This document shows positions 32,174-43,740 of a stretch of DNA of 64,000 bases, piece by piece. This DNA comes from Micromussa lordhowensis (Eukaryota > Cnidaria > Anthozoa > Scleractinia > Lobophylliidae), in assembly GCA_964020085.1 (NCBI GenBank), contig OZ026601.1, positions 20,113,930-20,177,929 of the forward strand, given 5' to 3'. Position 1 is the stretch's first letter; every line of letters starts with the position of its first letter. Made by a program: the position numbers and the translations under genes. The notes beneath the pieces were generated by a model, which saw nothing but the letters and a program-made list of their open reading frames with translations, did no database searches and was not told the origin of the DNA.

Positions 32174-34065
32174 TTGATTATAGCCAAGTCGGCCTTAAGC
32201 GCCTCGCAGGCTATCTATCACCTCATATCCAATGCGCGCTCGTGGAATAATTGTTAAATATCACACTTTTTGTTAATTTCTTACATTTGAATAAAGTATG
32301 CTTTTTGTTGAATCTCTTCTAGTTCTTTCGCTGTCATAGCCGGGTTTCTATCCCTTAAAAGCAGTGTTTCTATTCCTTTTTCTTTTGCAATTTTAATTTG
32401 CAACATATTTGTAACCAGGTCATTTTACAAGATGCTGCTCCTCTTAAATACATTGTATCTCTTTCAATTTTGGTATAGTAGTAATTACTAACTCCCTTTT
32501 TTTTTTTTTTTTTTTTGGGGGGGGGGGGGAGTGGGGGGGGTCCTAAAACTGTTAACTTCCCAGCTTGGAGTATGTAGCCTTCAAGTTGCAAATTGCACTA
32601 CAAATCCCTATCAGACTGCAGCATTTTTGTGGTCTAATTGTCTTTTTGATATCCTGATTTCAATAGTTTGAAACTTAACTTAGAATTCGATTGATTCAAT
32701 TCAATTCGCTTTTCTTTCTTGTAAGAACAGACCCTTTACAGACCCAATTGAAATTCCATGTCGGCAATTGTTTATTATTTCATTGCGCACGTTTTTCGCT
32801 TCATTATCGCGCGCACATGGGCGCGTTAACGTACAAAAAGTAAGAGGTTTCCGTCAAATTCCTTGTTTGCTAAGAACAGTCTTAAGAAAGTATTTTTTCG
32901 AGAATAAAAAAGGTTGTCGAACTTTATTTTTAGGTTAAGATAGTTTCTAACTGGGTGTATTTTTGGTCAAGGCCTGGACTTTAAGCTATGTACTGAATTG
33001 TCCGGAAAAGTCAAATACTCCTGCAACCTAACACTTTGTTGGGTATATTTTTGTACAAATTGCACTCCTATTCAGGTGTAATCAAGCACAATCTACCTAT
33101 ATTTTTCTTCAATTTTCATATCATTAGTGTTAATGACACCAAGTTTCAAAAAGACTACAATTACTTGCAAGACGCTGGCCAATTCACGAGAGACATTTTA
33201 CCTTTTTTTTTTCTGGAAGAGTCCCAAAAAGTATTTTCAAAGTTCAAGATAGAGAAGCCGCAATACAGCACAAACACGCTCTTTATTTTTTCTTCCAATG
33301 CCTTGCATAAAGAGGCATTAAAAGGCAATCGCCAAATTAAACTTTAGAACTGTTTAATAGCAAATCGATTGTAGCAAATTACAGAGACCATTTGTTTGAA
33401 ATAAGTTTATTTCTTTCAAATATATCGTCGTTGTATCCGAAAAACGTGTATCAATGCACTACTAGTACCAGTACTTATTTAGTATATTTCACGCTCAATT
33501 TCAAATTTAAAGCAATTACGCTTAGGAGAGTCCTAATTAGGGCAAAACACTATATAGCACACGCGATATACAGCAATTGTTCATCATCACCCTCTGTTGG
33601 AAAGAAAAATTATACCATCAAGTATATGCCTAATTAATCGCATTTAACCCCAGCGTAATGTTCTTCACAGAATAATCCCTGAGGACAGACACAACTTTGC
33701 CACAACTTTCTTATAACTTTTCTACTACAACAATAGGCAAAGTTTTATATTTTATTAGAAAGACAATATGCTACGTAATTTGGTGTTCAGTCACTTGCAA
33801 AAAGAGCCTTATGTGGACTGCGCATGACGTTACATTAGCGTACTTCACAATTTCTCAGTTATTATATTTGTGAACTGGTTTAACCTTCCAAGGAACGTGG
33901 CAAGTGAACTAATAGAATATCTCGTGAATATTGTACCAAAGACACCAGTTTTATAAATAAAAGTGAAGATTAACTAAACAAGTGAGCTTTGCAGTCATCT
34001 GCTAATTCCCCGAAGATAGCCTTCACGAATACTCTTTAAAATCGAGCAAAAACGTTACAACTTAA
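31626..34065. other. Non-coding region with foldbacks and homopolymers
   Basis: Holds a foldback at 32142-32255, a short palindrome around 32031-32045 and a T-run followed by a G-run at 32497-32529. The plus frame at 33036-33347 is rich in Phe and Lys and unrecognised. No gene could be supported. Confidence 0.4.
32142..32255. repeat. Foldback element with arms of about 33 bp
   Basis: CAATTATTCCACTCGCGCTT (32142 on) through TTGGATATGAG pairs with CTCATATCCAATGCGCGCTC through GTGGAATAATTG (32223-32254), with a loop of about 48 bp. It has the form of a small MITE. Confidence 0.7.
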
Positions 34066-34695
34066 GGAGGCTCGAAAGGGTATTTTTGTTGATTTAGTGT
34101 TTGCTAAACGATGAAAGAGTATAAAGAAGGATACTTATTGGTGTAGACAAACTATATGTCTCCTTGGAACTCTATTGTTGTACTATATTTTAAAGGTGCT
34201 TATGACGTCATATCAGTTACCATGGCAACACCCCAGGTCCACAAAAAGGCCCTCTAAATGTCAGTTTTTGTAAAATATCTGAAAAACTAATTCGGTGACC
34301 TACCTTTTTTATTTCTTTGTTGAAAAGCTCCCTAAATTATTTACCTTTTCAGGCATTATGAAAAAAATTTATCTAGTGGAATTTAATAGATCTTAAAAAA
34401 ACGCGCTTTATGGCTTGCAGAAAATTCTACTAGATAAATTTCCCGGAAACTTTTATATTTGAAGTGCCATCCTGAATGACGCGTGCATGCAAAAAATCAA
34501 GATAGGTCACCGAGCAAACTTTCGAGCTAAATACAAATGTTTTCCGCAGGTTTTATTTCCGGTTCGCGCGATTTTACGCATCGTTAACCTCCGGTGTACT
34601 GATTTTAATACTGATTCAGCTGAGGCGTGCATCTTAGTTATGGCGTGTTTAGATTGCGCGCGCGTGCACCTAAAAACCCTTTCGAACCTCCTTAA
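34066..34695. mobile_element. TTAA-flanked MITE
   Basis: The left end TTAAGGAGGCTCGAAAGGGT (34066 on) is matched by the inverted right end, which reads ACCCTTTCGAACCTCCTTAA and ends at 34695. Both ends carry TTAA. Length is about 630 bp with no coding capacity. Its right terminus abuts an inverted second copy of the same end (34692 on). Confidence 0.7.
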
Positions 34696-34916
34696 GGAGG
34701 CTCGAGAGGGTTGTTAGCTCCACGCCCGCGCACAATCTACACACGCCATAACTAATGTTCTTTGCGTCAGCTGAATCAGTATTAAAATCAGCACACCCGA
34801 AGTTAATGCTGTGTAAAATCGCGCCAACCGGAAATAAAATCTGCTGTTTTTAGCTCGAAAGTTTGCTCTGTGACCTATCTTGATATTTTGCATACACGCA
34901 CCATTCATGATGGCAT
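34463..34916. repeat. Large imperfect palindrome centred on TTAA
   Basis: The arms 34463-34693 and 34694-34916 are reverse complements at roughly 80-85 percent by eye. The centre is a perfect CCTCCTTAAGGAGG at 34687-34700. Two copies of the same MITE end are joined tail to tail at a single TTAA. Confidence 0.8.
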
Positions 34917-34991
34917 TACATCATTAAAAAGTAGCCCGTTCCATTGAAATAATGAATGACAAGATAATACAAACATGTCCAATTTAATCCT

Positions 34992-34997
34992 TTTATT
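34992..34997 (-). terminator. Poly(A) signal AATAAA
   Basis: AATAAA on the minus strand lies 29 bp beyond the stop codon at 35028-35026 of the microexon gene, the expected place for a cleavage and polyadenylation signal. Confidence 0.55.
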
Positions 34998-35025
34998 TTT
35001 TTTCTCTTTTTTTTCTAAATTTTCT

Positions 35026-35925
35026 TCAGTCCACGTTCTTCCTGAAAAGAAATTTTTGCATTAGTTATATTTTGTGTACATTTTAGCAATACAGTTTGTT
35101 ATATTTGCATCAATTTCTACTTACAACTCCACTTCCATTTCCTCTTCACTTCTGTAAAGAAATGCGGTTTGGCGTCAGTTCTACTTTGCGTTCATTAGAG
35201 CACAGTGTTCACTAGCAATACAGTTTGTTACATTTGCATCAATTTCTACTTACACATCAACTTCCATTTCTTCTTCAATTCTGTAAAGAAATGCGGTTTG
35301 GCGTCAGTTCTACTTTGCGTTCATTAGAGCACAGTGTTCACTAGCAATACAGTTTGTTACATTTGCATCAATTTCTACTTACACATCAACTTCCATTTCC
35401 TCGTCAATTCTGTAAAGAAATGCGGTTTGGCGTAAGTTCTATTTTGCGTTCATTAGAGCACAGTGATCACTAGCAATACAGTTTGTTACATTTGCATCAA
35501 TTTCTACTTACACATCAACTTCCATTTCTTCTTCAATTCTGTAAAGAAATGCGGTTTGGCGTCAGTTCTACTTTGCGTTCATTAGAGCACAGTGTTCACT
35601 AGCAATACAGTTTGTTACATTTGCATCAATTTCTACTTACACATCAACTTCCATTTCCTCGTCAATTCTGTAAAGAAATGCGGTTTGGCGTAAGTTCTAT
35701 TTTGCGTTCATTAGAGCACAGTGATCACTAGCAATACAGTTTGTTACATTTGCATCAATTTCTACTTACACATCAACTTCCATTTCTTCTTCAATTCTGT
35801 AAAGAAATGCGGTTTGGCGTCAGTTCTACTTTGCGTTCATTAGAGCACAGTGTTCACTAGCAATACAGTTTGTTACATTTGCATCAATTTCTACTTACAA
35901 AGACACTTCCATTTCCTTGTCAATT
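35026..35925 (-). CDS. 3' end of a gene made of seven tandem 27-nt microexons plus a terminal exon
   Basis: Each 129-bp repeat unit holds a minus-strand exon of exactly 27 nt, at 35899-35925, 35770-35796, 35641-35667, 35512-35538, 35383-35409, 35254-35280 and 35125-35151. All have the acceptor ttctttacag and the donor GTAAGTAG. In the only phase open across all junctions (two bases of a Val or Leu codon carried over), each encodes I-E/D-E-E-M-E-V-D-V-like nonapeptides. Variants are IDKEMEVSL-like in the first and SEEEMEVEL in the last. The terminal exon (35041-35026) adds KNVD and a TGA, with AATAAA downstream. The product would carry an acidic, Met-containing nine-residue repeat at its C-terminus. 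Upstream exons are not identified; 38733-38870 is a candidate first exon. I know no family with this pattern. Confidence 0.6.
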
Positions 35926-36025
35926 CTGTAAAGAAATGCGGTTTGGCGTCAGTTCTATTTTGCGTTCATTAGAGCACAGTGTTCACTAGCAATACAGTTT
36001 GTTACATTTGTATCAATATCTACTA
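35085..36025. repeat. 129-bp tandem array with dimeric higher-order structure
   Basis: AATGCGGTTTGGCG recurs at 35161, 35290, 35419, 35548, 35677, 35806 and 35935, exactly 129 bp apart. Units alternate: one type has CTTCTTCAATT, GTCAG and GTGTTCAC; the other has CTCGTCAATT, GTAAG and GTGATCAC. The array therefore grew partly by a 258-bp step. The splice sites and exon of each unit are preserved. Confidence 0.95.
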
Positions 36026-36129
36026 CTTGTTAGGCGGGGTAATGTTTGGACGATGATTGAAGAGATGTTGTTTGTGTTTCCCATTGAACTTGGAAGAGTG
36101 AGTAAAAATCCTTGCACGGCATTTTAAAC

Positions 36130-36850
36130 AACCGGACGGTTTTTCCTGTTGTTACGTTTGTACGAAATATAGATCCCCATAGTTTTCGTTGGTTCATTGG
36201 TTATGTCTATTGTTAAGGGTCTAGTTTTATTCTTCTTCTGCGATCTAATCCATATAGCTTTGGTCTTCTTTTTCTTCTATTTGCTAATAATCATGTTATT
36301 TTCCTTTAGTGATTCAATATCCTTACAGATAAGGGTCGTATCATCAGCAAATTGGCTTAACTTTACTTTTACATTATTTGTGAGTCTTATCCCCTTATAT
36401 TGGTTAATTCTACCAGAGACTCTTAAGTGCGTTTAACAGTTCTTCTTATGAGAGATCATTTCCTAGTTATTGCTGCTCATTTTCAGTTAAGTTTTATTTG
36501 TGTTTTTTTTTTTTATTGAAGTGGTTTATTTTCGTCAAAGACAACCGATTCCCACGCTAGTGATAACAGAAATGGTTCAAAAGGAACTGAACGATTCATT
36601 AAGGTTTTCGTGATCCTCTGGTTGAATTTTGGAGGTTAGCAATGATTTGTAGTAATACTCGATTGCGTTATTTATTTGTTTTATATCGGATATTATACTT
36701 CCGTCAGTTATCTTTTGCGTTGTTATAATTGTTGTCTCATAATTGCGTTTTTCTAAATTGAAGGAATACTTGTTAGCCTTCTATCCTTGCTCTACCCACT
36801 TTACTTTGGACCTAGACTACTCTTCGTTCCCCTTCGTTGACTTGATTACC
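36130..36850 (-). mobile_element. Rearranged L1/Tx1 LINE ORF2 fragment
   Basis: 36130-36420 is the reverse complement of sequence like 9050-9340 of the complete LINE (the antisense of the FADDT region is readable). 36425-36500 matches 8330-8400 and 36579-36850 matches about 8050-8305. About 650 bp of the RT core is deleted, and a filler of about 80 bp (36500-36578) separates the last two blocks. Confidence 0.75.
36531..36578 (+). repeat. 48-bp direct repeat, copy 1
   Basis: Begins TCGTCAAAGACAACCGATTC and ends AGAAATGGTTCA. Copy 2 at 37663-37710 differs at one base. Copy 1 sits in the filler inside the LINE fragment. Confidence 0.9.
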
Positions 36851-38732
36851 TCCCATTGGGGAGGTAACAATAAAGTATGTATGTGGGTATCTTTAAAACC
36901 ATTTTTGGCTCAAGGTATTTTACTCTAATAAAATAATATCGTAGTGTTAATTAACAATGCAACACACCTTCGAAGATTTAACATAATTTGAAACACTCGC
37001 AAACAATTTGAAACAACACTGCCGAAATCTAATCCAAGTGATTTTCGTTAAAGTCGCATTTGTAATTATTCTTTATATTTCTCTATTTATCGTACGGGGT
37101 TCTGCAACGAAACGTTATCTACTTTTCCCGCCAACTGATACTGGTATACCACCCAAAACAAAAGAAAGTCCTGGCAAGTGCGCACAAGGATAAGTTTACA
37201 CATTCATTTGGGTTTGTATTTAGTATTGGTAAGTGTTCTCAGGTGCCTAGTTATGGGCTCCTGGTGTTGTCTCTTTTCACCATAGTAGAATTTTGTTATT
37301 CACCTACAATTCTGGAAACTTCAACTTGCGATTACTTAGGGTTAGCAAAGCCCCAAAACATTTGCTTTAAAATGCACCTACATAAGTCCGGCGTGACTCA
37401 TGCAACTTGAAGGTTTCGATAGCTCCAAAAACCCTTATCATCAACATTAGCTTATACCACCACGGTGGTCCGCCGTACAATGCGAAAAAAGTTCTGCTTT
37501 TCTTTACCACATAGCTAACCATGGCAATTTTTAGCGAGCTTGAAGTGATTGAAATGGTTTTTTTGTCATTTACACCTTAGTTCTTTTGAATTAACTAAAA
37601 GCTGTTTAGCGATTAACTTTCATGGAAGTCATTAACAATGGGGCAAACTTAAATCTCAAGAATCGTCAAAGACAACCGATTCCCACGCTATTGATAACAG
37701 AAATGGTTCACCTTTTGACAACCTCTGGCCACTTCGTCCCAATTGTCCTAAATTACGGGAAAAGAGTAATGGTTTCGAATCTGCATTTGAAGTAATACCT
37801 TACCTTAGGTTTCTATCTTCCACATTCTCCTCAGATTTTGTAGACCGAATTGAAATTTTCTCAGCTTTGATTTACAAGTCTATTTACGGAATCCCTCGAT
37901 TGACATCTATCAATGTTATCTCTCATTAACCATTAACACTGCTATTCAAAGTCAGCTGCCCGTGCACAGTTATATCTCTGAAAATAAATTTTCTTCATTC
38001 CTCCAAAAGAAGTTGACAGTACATAGACAATGCCAAGAGCAACCAACCATTCCTAACCAAAAGAAATTCGAGTAAATGCCACTCATTCAAAAGTAAAAGG
38101 TTTGACCAACTTCGCTTCAAGCCTAGCTGTTCACATGCATGTACAACTTTTCTTAGAAATGCAATTGTAGGCAACACTGGCTGGCTGCTCTCAACTTCGA
38201 GACGTGGCAGTTCTTCGTTATTAGATCAGATAAAGATGAAACACACGTTCCTTTTTCTTATTTTTCTTTGCTTTGTATTGTGAACGTTGTCATCCATGTG
38301 GAAAAGGCCATGTACGAACCTATTACACTAAAATTTGTTATGGAATGTCCTCATCACTAAAATTCTGCTTAAATGAAAACATTAACTCTACAGTTATCGC
38401 CCATTGTGTACTGTATTAGCCTGCAAAGTATACTCTCATCACATTGTTCATAGACCAATCGTATTTTCTTAACATAACTCATCTAGTTCATATCCTTACA
38501 TCAAAAAAAACTGGCCCGACACAGAATGATGATGTACAAACCTTTTTGGAATTATTGTAGTCCAACCTTCAAAACCTGCAGAATCCACAATAGGACCTTT
38601 ATCAGAGAGTCTTCATGGAATACAATGAAGGATATGAATTTTAAATGGAGATTGTCAAACTGCTACTAGGAATCAAAAGCAGAAATGGATGTGATATATT
38701 CTTTCCGATTAGGACACTACAGAAGCACTTAC
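36851..38732. other. Region without recognised gene
   Basis: Includes copy 2 of the 48-bp repeat (37663-37710). A plus-strand frame is open from about 37709 to 37930 (PFDNLWPLRPNCPKLREK onward) but resembles nothing known to me. If the first exon at 38733-38870 and the microexon array are one gene, this is its intron. Confidence 0.35.
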
Positions 38733-38870
38733 CTCGCTATATTCGAGCTTGACTGAGGCGCCGAACGCCGCGTGCAGATTTAATACCCCGATCTTTCCCA
38801 CGAGAAATCCGTCAATTTGTAGATTACAGTGCATGGCCCCTCCCACAATTGCTTCGAAGAAGTTTCTCAT
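38733..38870 (-). CDS. Candidate first coding exon of a minus-strand gene
   Basis: 46 codons from ATG 38870 to a strong donor (GCGAG/GTAAGTGC, boundary 38733). Translation: MRNFFEAIVGGAMHCNLQID, then GFLVGKIGVLNLHAAFGAS and VKLEYSE. Higher GC than its surroundings and free of stops. Unrecognised family. It could be the start of the gene ending at 35026, but exon 1 ends in phase 0 while the microexons need phase 2, so at least one middle exon is missing from this reading. Confidence 0.45.
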
Positions 38871-41800
38871 TTAAGACTACCCTGAACCTGAAATTCAGAG
38901 AGTTAATTCACTTTTCGTCTCTCCATTGGGCACTTACAACTTAAAGCACAAGGTTATTAAATCAACCATGAATCGTACGTTACTGATGATTTCCGAAACC
39001 AGTGGCATAGCTAGCCTTTACCGTGAATAATCTGAGATTACAGTTTTTTGTCTGCTGTTATTTCCATGGAACTCATCTCCAATGCATATAGCATCCTTCA
39101 GAGGCAATCTTTCCGAAAACGTTACTAATTACACTACATTAAAAAAAATTAATAATTGTATAAAATTTAAAAACAATCTATCTTACGGCTTAAAATTCTC
39201 AAAAGTAGCAGTTTCGTCTAAAGACCTTGTCAGTTGAAACTGACGAGGTGCTATGTAAACTTCTTGTTTACATAGCACTTTATCAGATAGGTTTTCAGAC
39301 CACAAAGGAAGACTGCATAACTGACAGTTTCATGTTTCCAGCTATTTAGTATCTCACGTGACATGTCGGGTGATTTGCATTCCATCGCAGTGCCGTCTTC
39401 ACCAAATCTACGGAATGGTAAACCCGGGTGGTAAACTCACGGCAACTGTACCTTTTTGGGGTCTCAATTGAAGACATATAGGTAAGTTTTGATACCACTG
39501 AGTCCAAATCACAACCATAGGGGTTAGCGTGTAATTTTAGCATCCATTAGCCTTTGCCTTGTACGTTGCCTACAATTGTCTACGCGAAGCTTCCCTTCTG
39601 TCCTTGTTAGTTTTAGCGCACACATCGCAGATACATTAATTTAACATTGCCTTTCCAACTTATTCACTCTTACTTTTTGTGAATACAGTTTACTCAATCA
39701 AGTTAGCTAGTTATTTTAGTATGTGTCGTACGCTGCGTGGTTTGTGTCAAGAATGTCAGCATTAACAGTTCTTCGTCTGTCATAGATTATGAACCTTCTG
39801 TTTAAATTAATTTGCGCTTTTGTTATTAGTACTTCAATCCATTCCCCAACCCTATCGACGACTGCATCTGTGGTTTGTTTTATAGCGCTCTAAGGCTCCC
39901 AGGTAAAGTGCGTTGCAAGAATTTGACAGGAAGAATTTCGTGAATTTGTAAGGCCGCTCCTATCCAGTTTGAATTCATCCTGGTCCAAACGTTACAATAT
40001 CACTCTTATATCACTTTTGCTCCCATCTTCGCTGATTACTCTTTGTTCCTGATTTGTTATGTGATGTGTTTTGACGAATATTTCTTTAATTTATAGTGAC
40101 TGCAATGGAAAGGACATTAATGAGCGATTTTTTACTGAAGCCGAGTTGATCGAAACTCGGTTGGGTGCTAACGATGAAGCCTTGATTATATTGCTGTACA
40201 TGCATTCAACCTAGCTAGCGCTTGAGAAATTGTTACCTCAACTAAAGAGACATTATTTCTGCTCACAGGTTGTTTCAAGAAATACAAGGAGGACAAGGCA
40301 GATTCCTGATCAGTTAAGGAACAAAGTAAGTAACTCCTTTCTTTGTCCACATTCTGCTGTGACTCTGAAATATTACTCCTTTACAATCGTTTTAGATCGG
40401 AAATCCTACAGGCCTACTTCGGACATTCCTTCTAGCATGGAGAAAAAGCTAACCATCGCGAACCTGTTGTAATTGCAGGCCGCAATTCACACTGTTATTA
40501 CGAAATGTTGCTGCGTTTCGTTATAACAGAGAGAAGAATTCAAATATCATTCGGATTTATTATAATTACAAAAACCTTGCTTGTATTCTCTTCAATAAAC
40601 GCACAGGCAGTCAGGCTCTTATTAATTTCTGAAATTCGTCCGAACACTAAGAATGTAGCCGAAGAGGCGATAGCGTATTGAAGGAATAGTCAGTGTATTT
40701 ATTCCAATAGAAATTTTCTTTTCCTATCGTGTTGTTTCATTTCTTGAATTATTAACGCGTAGTGACTGGGTTAATTGAGCCTCCCAGCAAATATGTCATT
40801 TGGCTAGTGCTTGATTTGAATGCTCAAAATTTCTTATTTCAATGGAGTACACTATTATGAGTACACTATTACATTGCCTGAATGTGTGATGGCGTCTTTA
40901 AAAAAATTGACGGAATAGATATTTTTCGATTAGTGGCAAATAAATAAAATAGTTTAGTTAACGTTTTCTTGACTGATTGGCTATCGACCTGCTTTGCAAT
41001 TAGATTCCCATTTTCTCTTATATCATTTGGCCCTTTCAAGTCAGACACACTCTGATTACTCCCTCGAACTTTTGTAGAGCTTTTTTGTGACCTTTCCTTT
41101 TCTTTTGTTTTCATAGTGTTGTACAAAGTATTCCCACTCAAATCGCAGAATGCAGGTTGTAGGTGTGGAGAGCTTTCAAGCCAATTCACTCCAATTCAGC
41201 ATTGTAGAATGCAAGGGTAAGCGAATTGAAAAGTAAGTGTTACCATGAGGCATTTTGATCTATCTACAGGTGTTAACTAAGAAGTTTTATTTCTCAGGGA
41301 CCTTGCTTCATTTTTTGAACATACACATTTCAAACTTCATTTATACCATTGTGTAATTCTAGAAAATATCCCAGCCTCCCCCATGAAGGTAATTTTTATT
41401 CCAAGAACCTCCACCACCTAAATGTACATATGGTACCAATTGAGAGAGAACCTCCCTCCCCTAAGAAAATTCCAATTCCTTCTGTGGGGAGAGTATGGAT
41501 ATTTTCTAGTTATTTTACTCTGTGCGACAGATTCTGGGAATGTATTGCTCACTAGAAATTTAATGATATGCAATAATTGATTATCATTTGTAATGCCAGC
41601 AAACCACCGACATACATTTGTTCTCAAGAGTGAAGATAACTTTAGCAAAACTCCCCCCCCCCTAAAAATAAAAGACTTTTTACCCCCTTTGCTCTCCATG
41701 CGTCTGAAAATTTAGTTCATTCTACATCAATTTGGGGCTTTTCATGCACAGTATACAAAGCACAACAACTATGAAGAGTTTTGGTTTCGAGTATACGAAG

Positions 41801-43518
41801 TACAGAAGTAAACTACTGTCATGATGACTGCAAGCCTGTGTGAAATGCATATACATCTTAGACACTGTTTGACCATTGTTTTGACGGAAGAGATGGATTT
41901 AGACACTCTTAATTTTGCCATTTTGTCTTGTAATCTACACTGCAACACAAGAAATCAAATAAGGAAAGACATTGTTTTTTTGATACTGTCGAACAGATCA
42001 ATATTGTTTATTGAAGCAAAACAATTACTGAGGAAAACTTAACCCGCATGTGGCATTGACATTGCTAAACGACCAATTCTGGAAACATTGTTTACATTTC
42101 TATAGGTGTGAAATTATTATTAAACAACAGTAATCATATTTTACTGACTTTGCCTGATATATTTGACAATTGTTTACCGAAGTGTAGGTAAAGTGTGGCC
42201 ACTTTTCTCTGACTCTTTTTTGAGTAATTGTCTTAGTATATACCACATAATCTGAATAATTATTGGCCCAAGGATTAAATTTAATTTGAGCAATATAATG
42301 ACAAAAGCCATGTTAATTTTGTTCTGCTGCTCGCTGGTGAACAGTACACTTGGCCAAGCACCCCCTGAGTTAGGCAATAAGTGAAAGCAAGAAAATATGG
42401 ATTCACTTGTGTGGTATAGACTAAAAATCCATATGCCAGTATAAAATAGTTTTCGGTGCAAAATGTCAGGATTCATAGGCAGGAAAAGCTTGCTAAATGA
42501 GAATTTAGAGATCGGTTACATAGCACCATCTTCCCATATAGTAAAAATGAAATAGAAGAGTATGTTGGACCAGACTTGCATTTGTTTGTTTAGATAAGTC
42601 GCATTTACAGTCAATGAACAATTTCAGTTACCAGGGTAAAATCAGCGTAAGTAAATTGCTTTTAGTTCACATTAGTGAGGTGTTCGAGCAAAGGCTGACA
42701 AAAAAGGATTTATTCCCAGTTACATCAGTGCTGCAACAGTACAAAATTGCTAGTCTGAACCTGTCACATGCAGTACACTTAAAACAATATATGAAACACA
42801 ATCTATTAACAGTGAAAATTGGGTGACATATTATCATGACGTGGTAGTTAGGAAGGCAGTAATCTTTCAATTGCGTGTTTCTTGCTTATTCTGTGCAGGT
42901 TTGCTACCTGAGGGAAGAAATAGTCTACTTTTGTTGCTTAAAATACTGCGATGTCACAGTGCTTCTACCCACCCAGATCTTGTGAGAGGTATAGATTTCT
43001 GTTCTGCTGAAAACATTCTGCTAAAACATTCCTCATTTCTTCATCCTAATTAAATGTCACAGCAGGGGTAAGATTTTCAAATCTACCCTTTCCCTTTTAC
43101 ATGATAGTAAATGTCAATTTCTAAATTTGAAATTGAGAAAGGAAAAGGACACAACAACCACAGAGTTCCTTGTAAGTAATTGTTATATTTGTGTTTGGAA
43201 AACACCATGAACTGTCAAATACATTTCGAGAAAAGCAGACTCTTGTCTCGCTTGGGTTTATCACTACGGTGCCAAAAGGTTCGGTTTGGAAGTTAACTTT
43301 GAGAATGTTGCTACTGATTTAAATTTCATACAAAATCTATCTCATACATTTTTATGAGAAACTTTGACCCTACCTTATCAGGCCAAGCAATTGTCTGTCT
43401 CAGTTTGTCTATTCCACCACATTGCACTCCGGTCTTGTCGGTTGATAAAGTTATTAAAACCATCTAGTGCATAAAGGGAAAAGAATAACTCATATTTACG
43501 TACCATTACGAGGGTCAC
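38871..43518. other. Mostly non-coding DNA with weak exon candidates
   Basis: Weak candidates only: a minus frame at 40869-41189 rich in Lys/Ser/Glu, and a plus-strand exon-like piece at 42899-42990 between an AG acceptor (tctgtgcag) and a GT donor. The minus frame at 39346-39543 reads open but is not convincing. No domain recognised. Confidence 0.3.
39229..39278. repeat. Pair of adjacent hairpins
   Basis: GTCAGT-TGAA-ACTGAC at 39229-39244 is followed by a perfect 13-bp stem GTGCTATGTAAAC (39248-39260) with a 5-base loop and its complement at 39266-39278. Confidence 0.7.
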
Positions 43519-43740
43519 CTAGATACAGGAACCCTCTATGTAGTTTTGCAATACAACATCTCTGTCATTGCTCATAAGGTATATTGGACTTTCCAATGTA
43601 TTTTCGGGTTGCGAATACGTGTCAGTACCTTTAGAATAGGGCTCCCGACCTGTAACCGAGTCCCCAAGGAATTGCTTTTGCAAATATCGTGTCTTTCGCC
43701 CCTTTTCTAACCAAACGGTGTCGACATTTTCTAAACTCAT
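43519..43740 (-). CDS. Candidate coding exon, unassigned
   Basis: A 73-codon frame (MSLENVDTVWLEKGRKTRYL to YIEGSCI) with ordinary amino-acid composition, in a region otherwise full of stops. ATCTAG/GTGACC at its end and GTACGTAAAT about 20 bp later are possible donors. No family recognised. Confidence 0.3.
   Translation of the reverse strand: MSLENVDTVWLEKGRKTRYLQKQFLGDSVTGREPYSKGTDTYSQPENTLESPIYLMSNDRDVVLQNYIEGSCI

Noticed and set aside
32503..32529. T-run and G-run as a retrotransposon tail
   Set aside because: No reverse-transcriptase or SINE body beside it and no flanking duplication.
35085..36025. CRISPR-like regular repeat array
   Set aside because: Units are whole 129-bp tandem repeats without unique spacers, in eukaryotic DNA; the microexon explanation accounts for the conserved parts.
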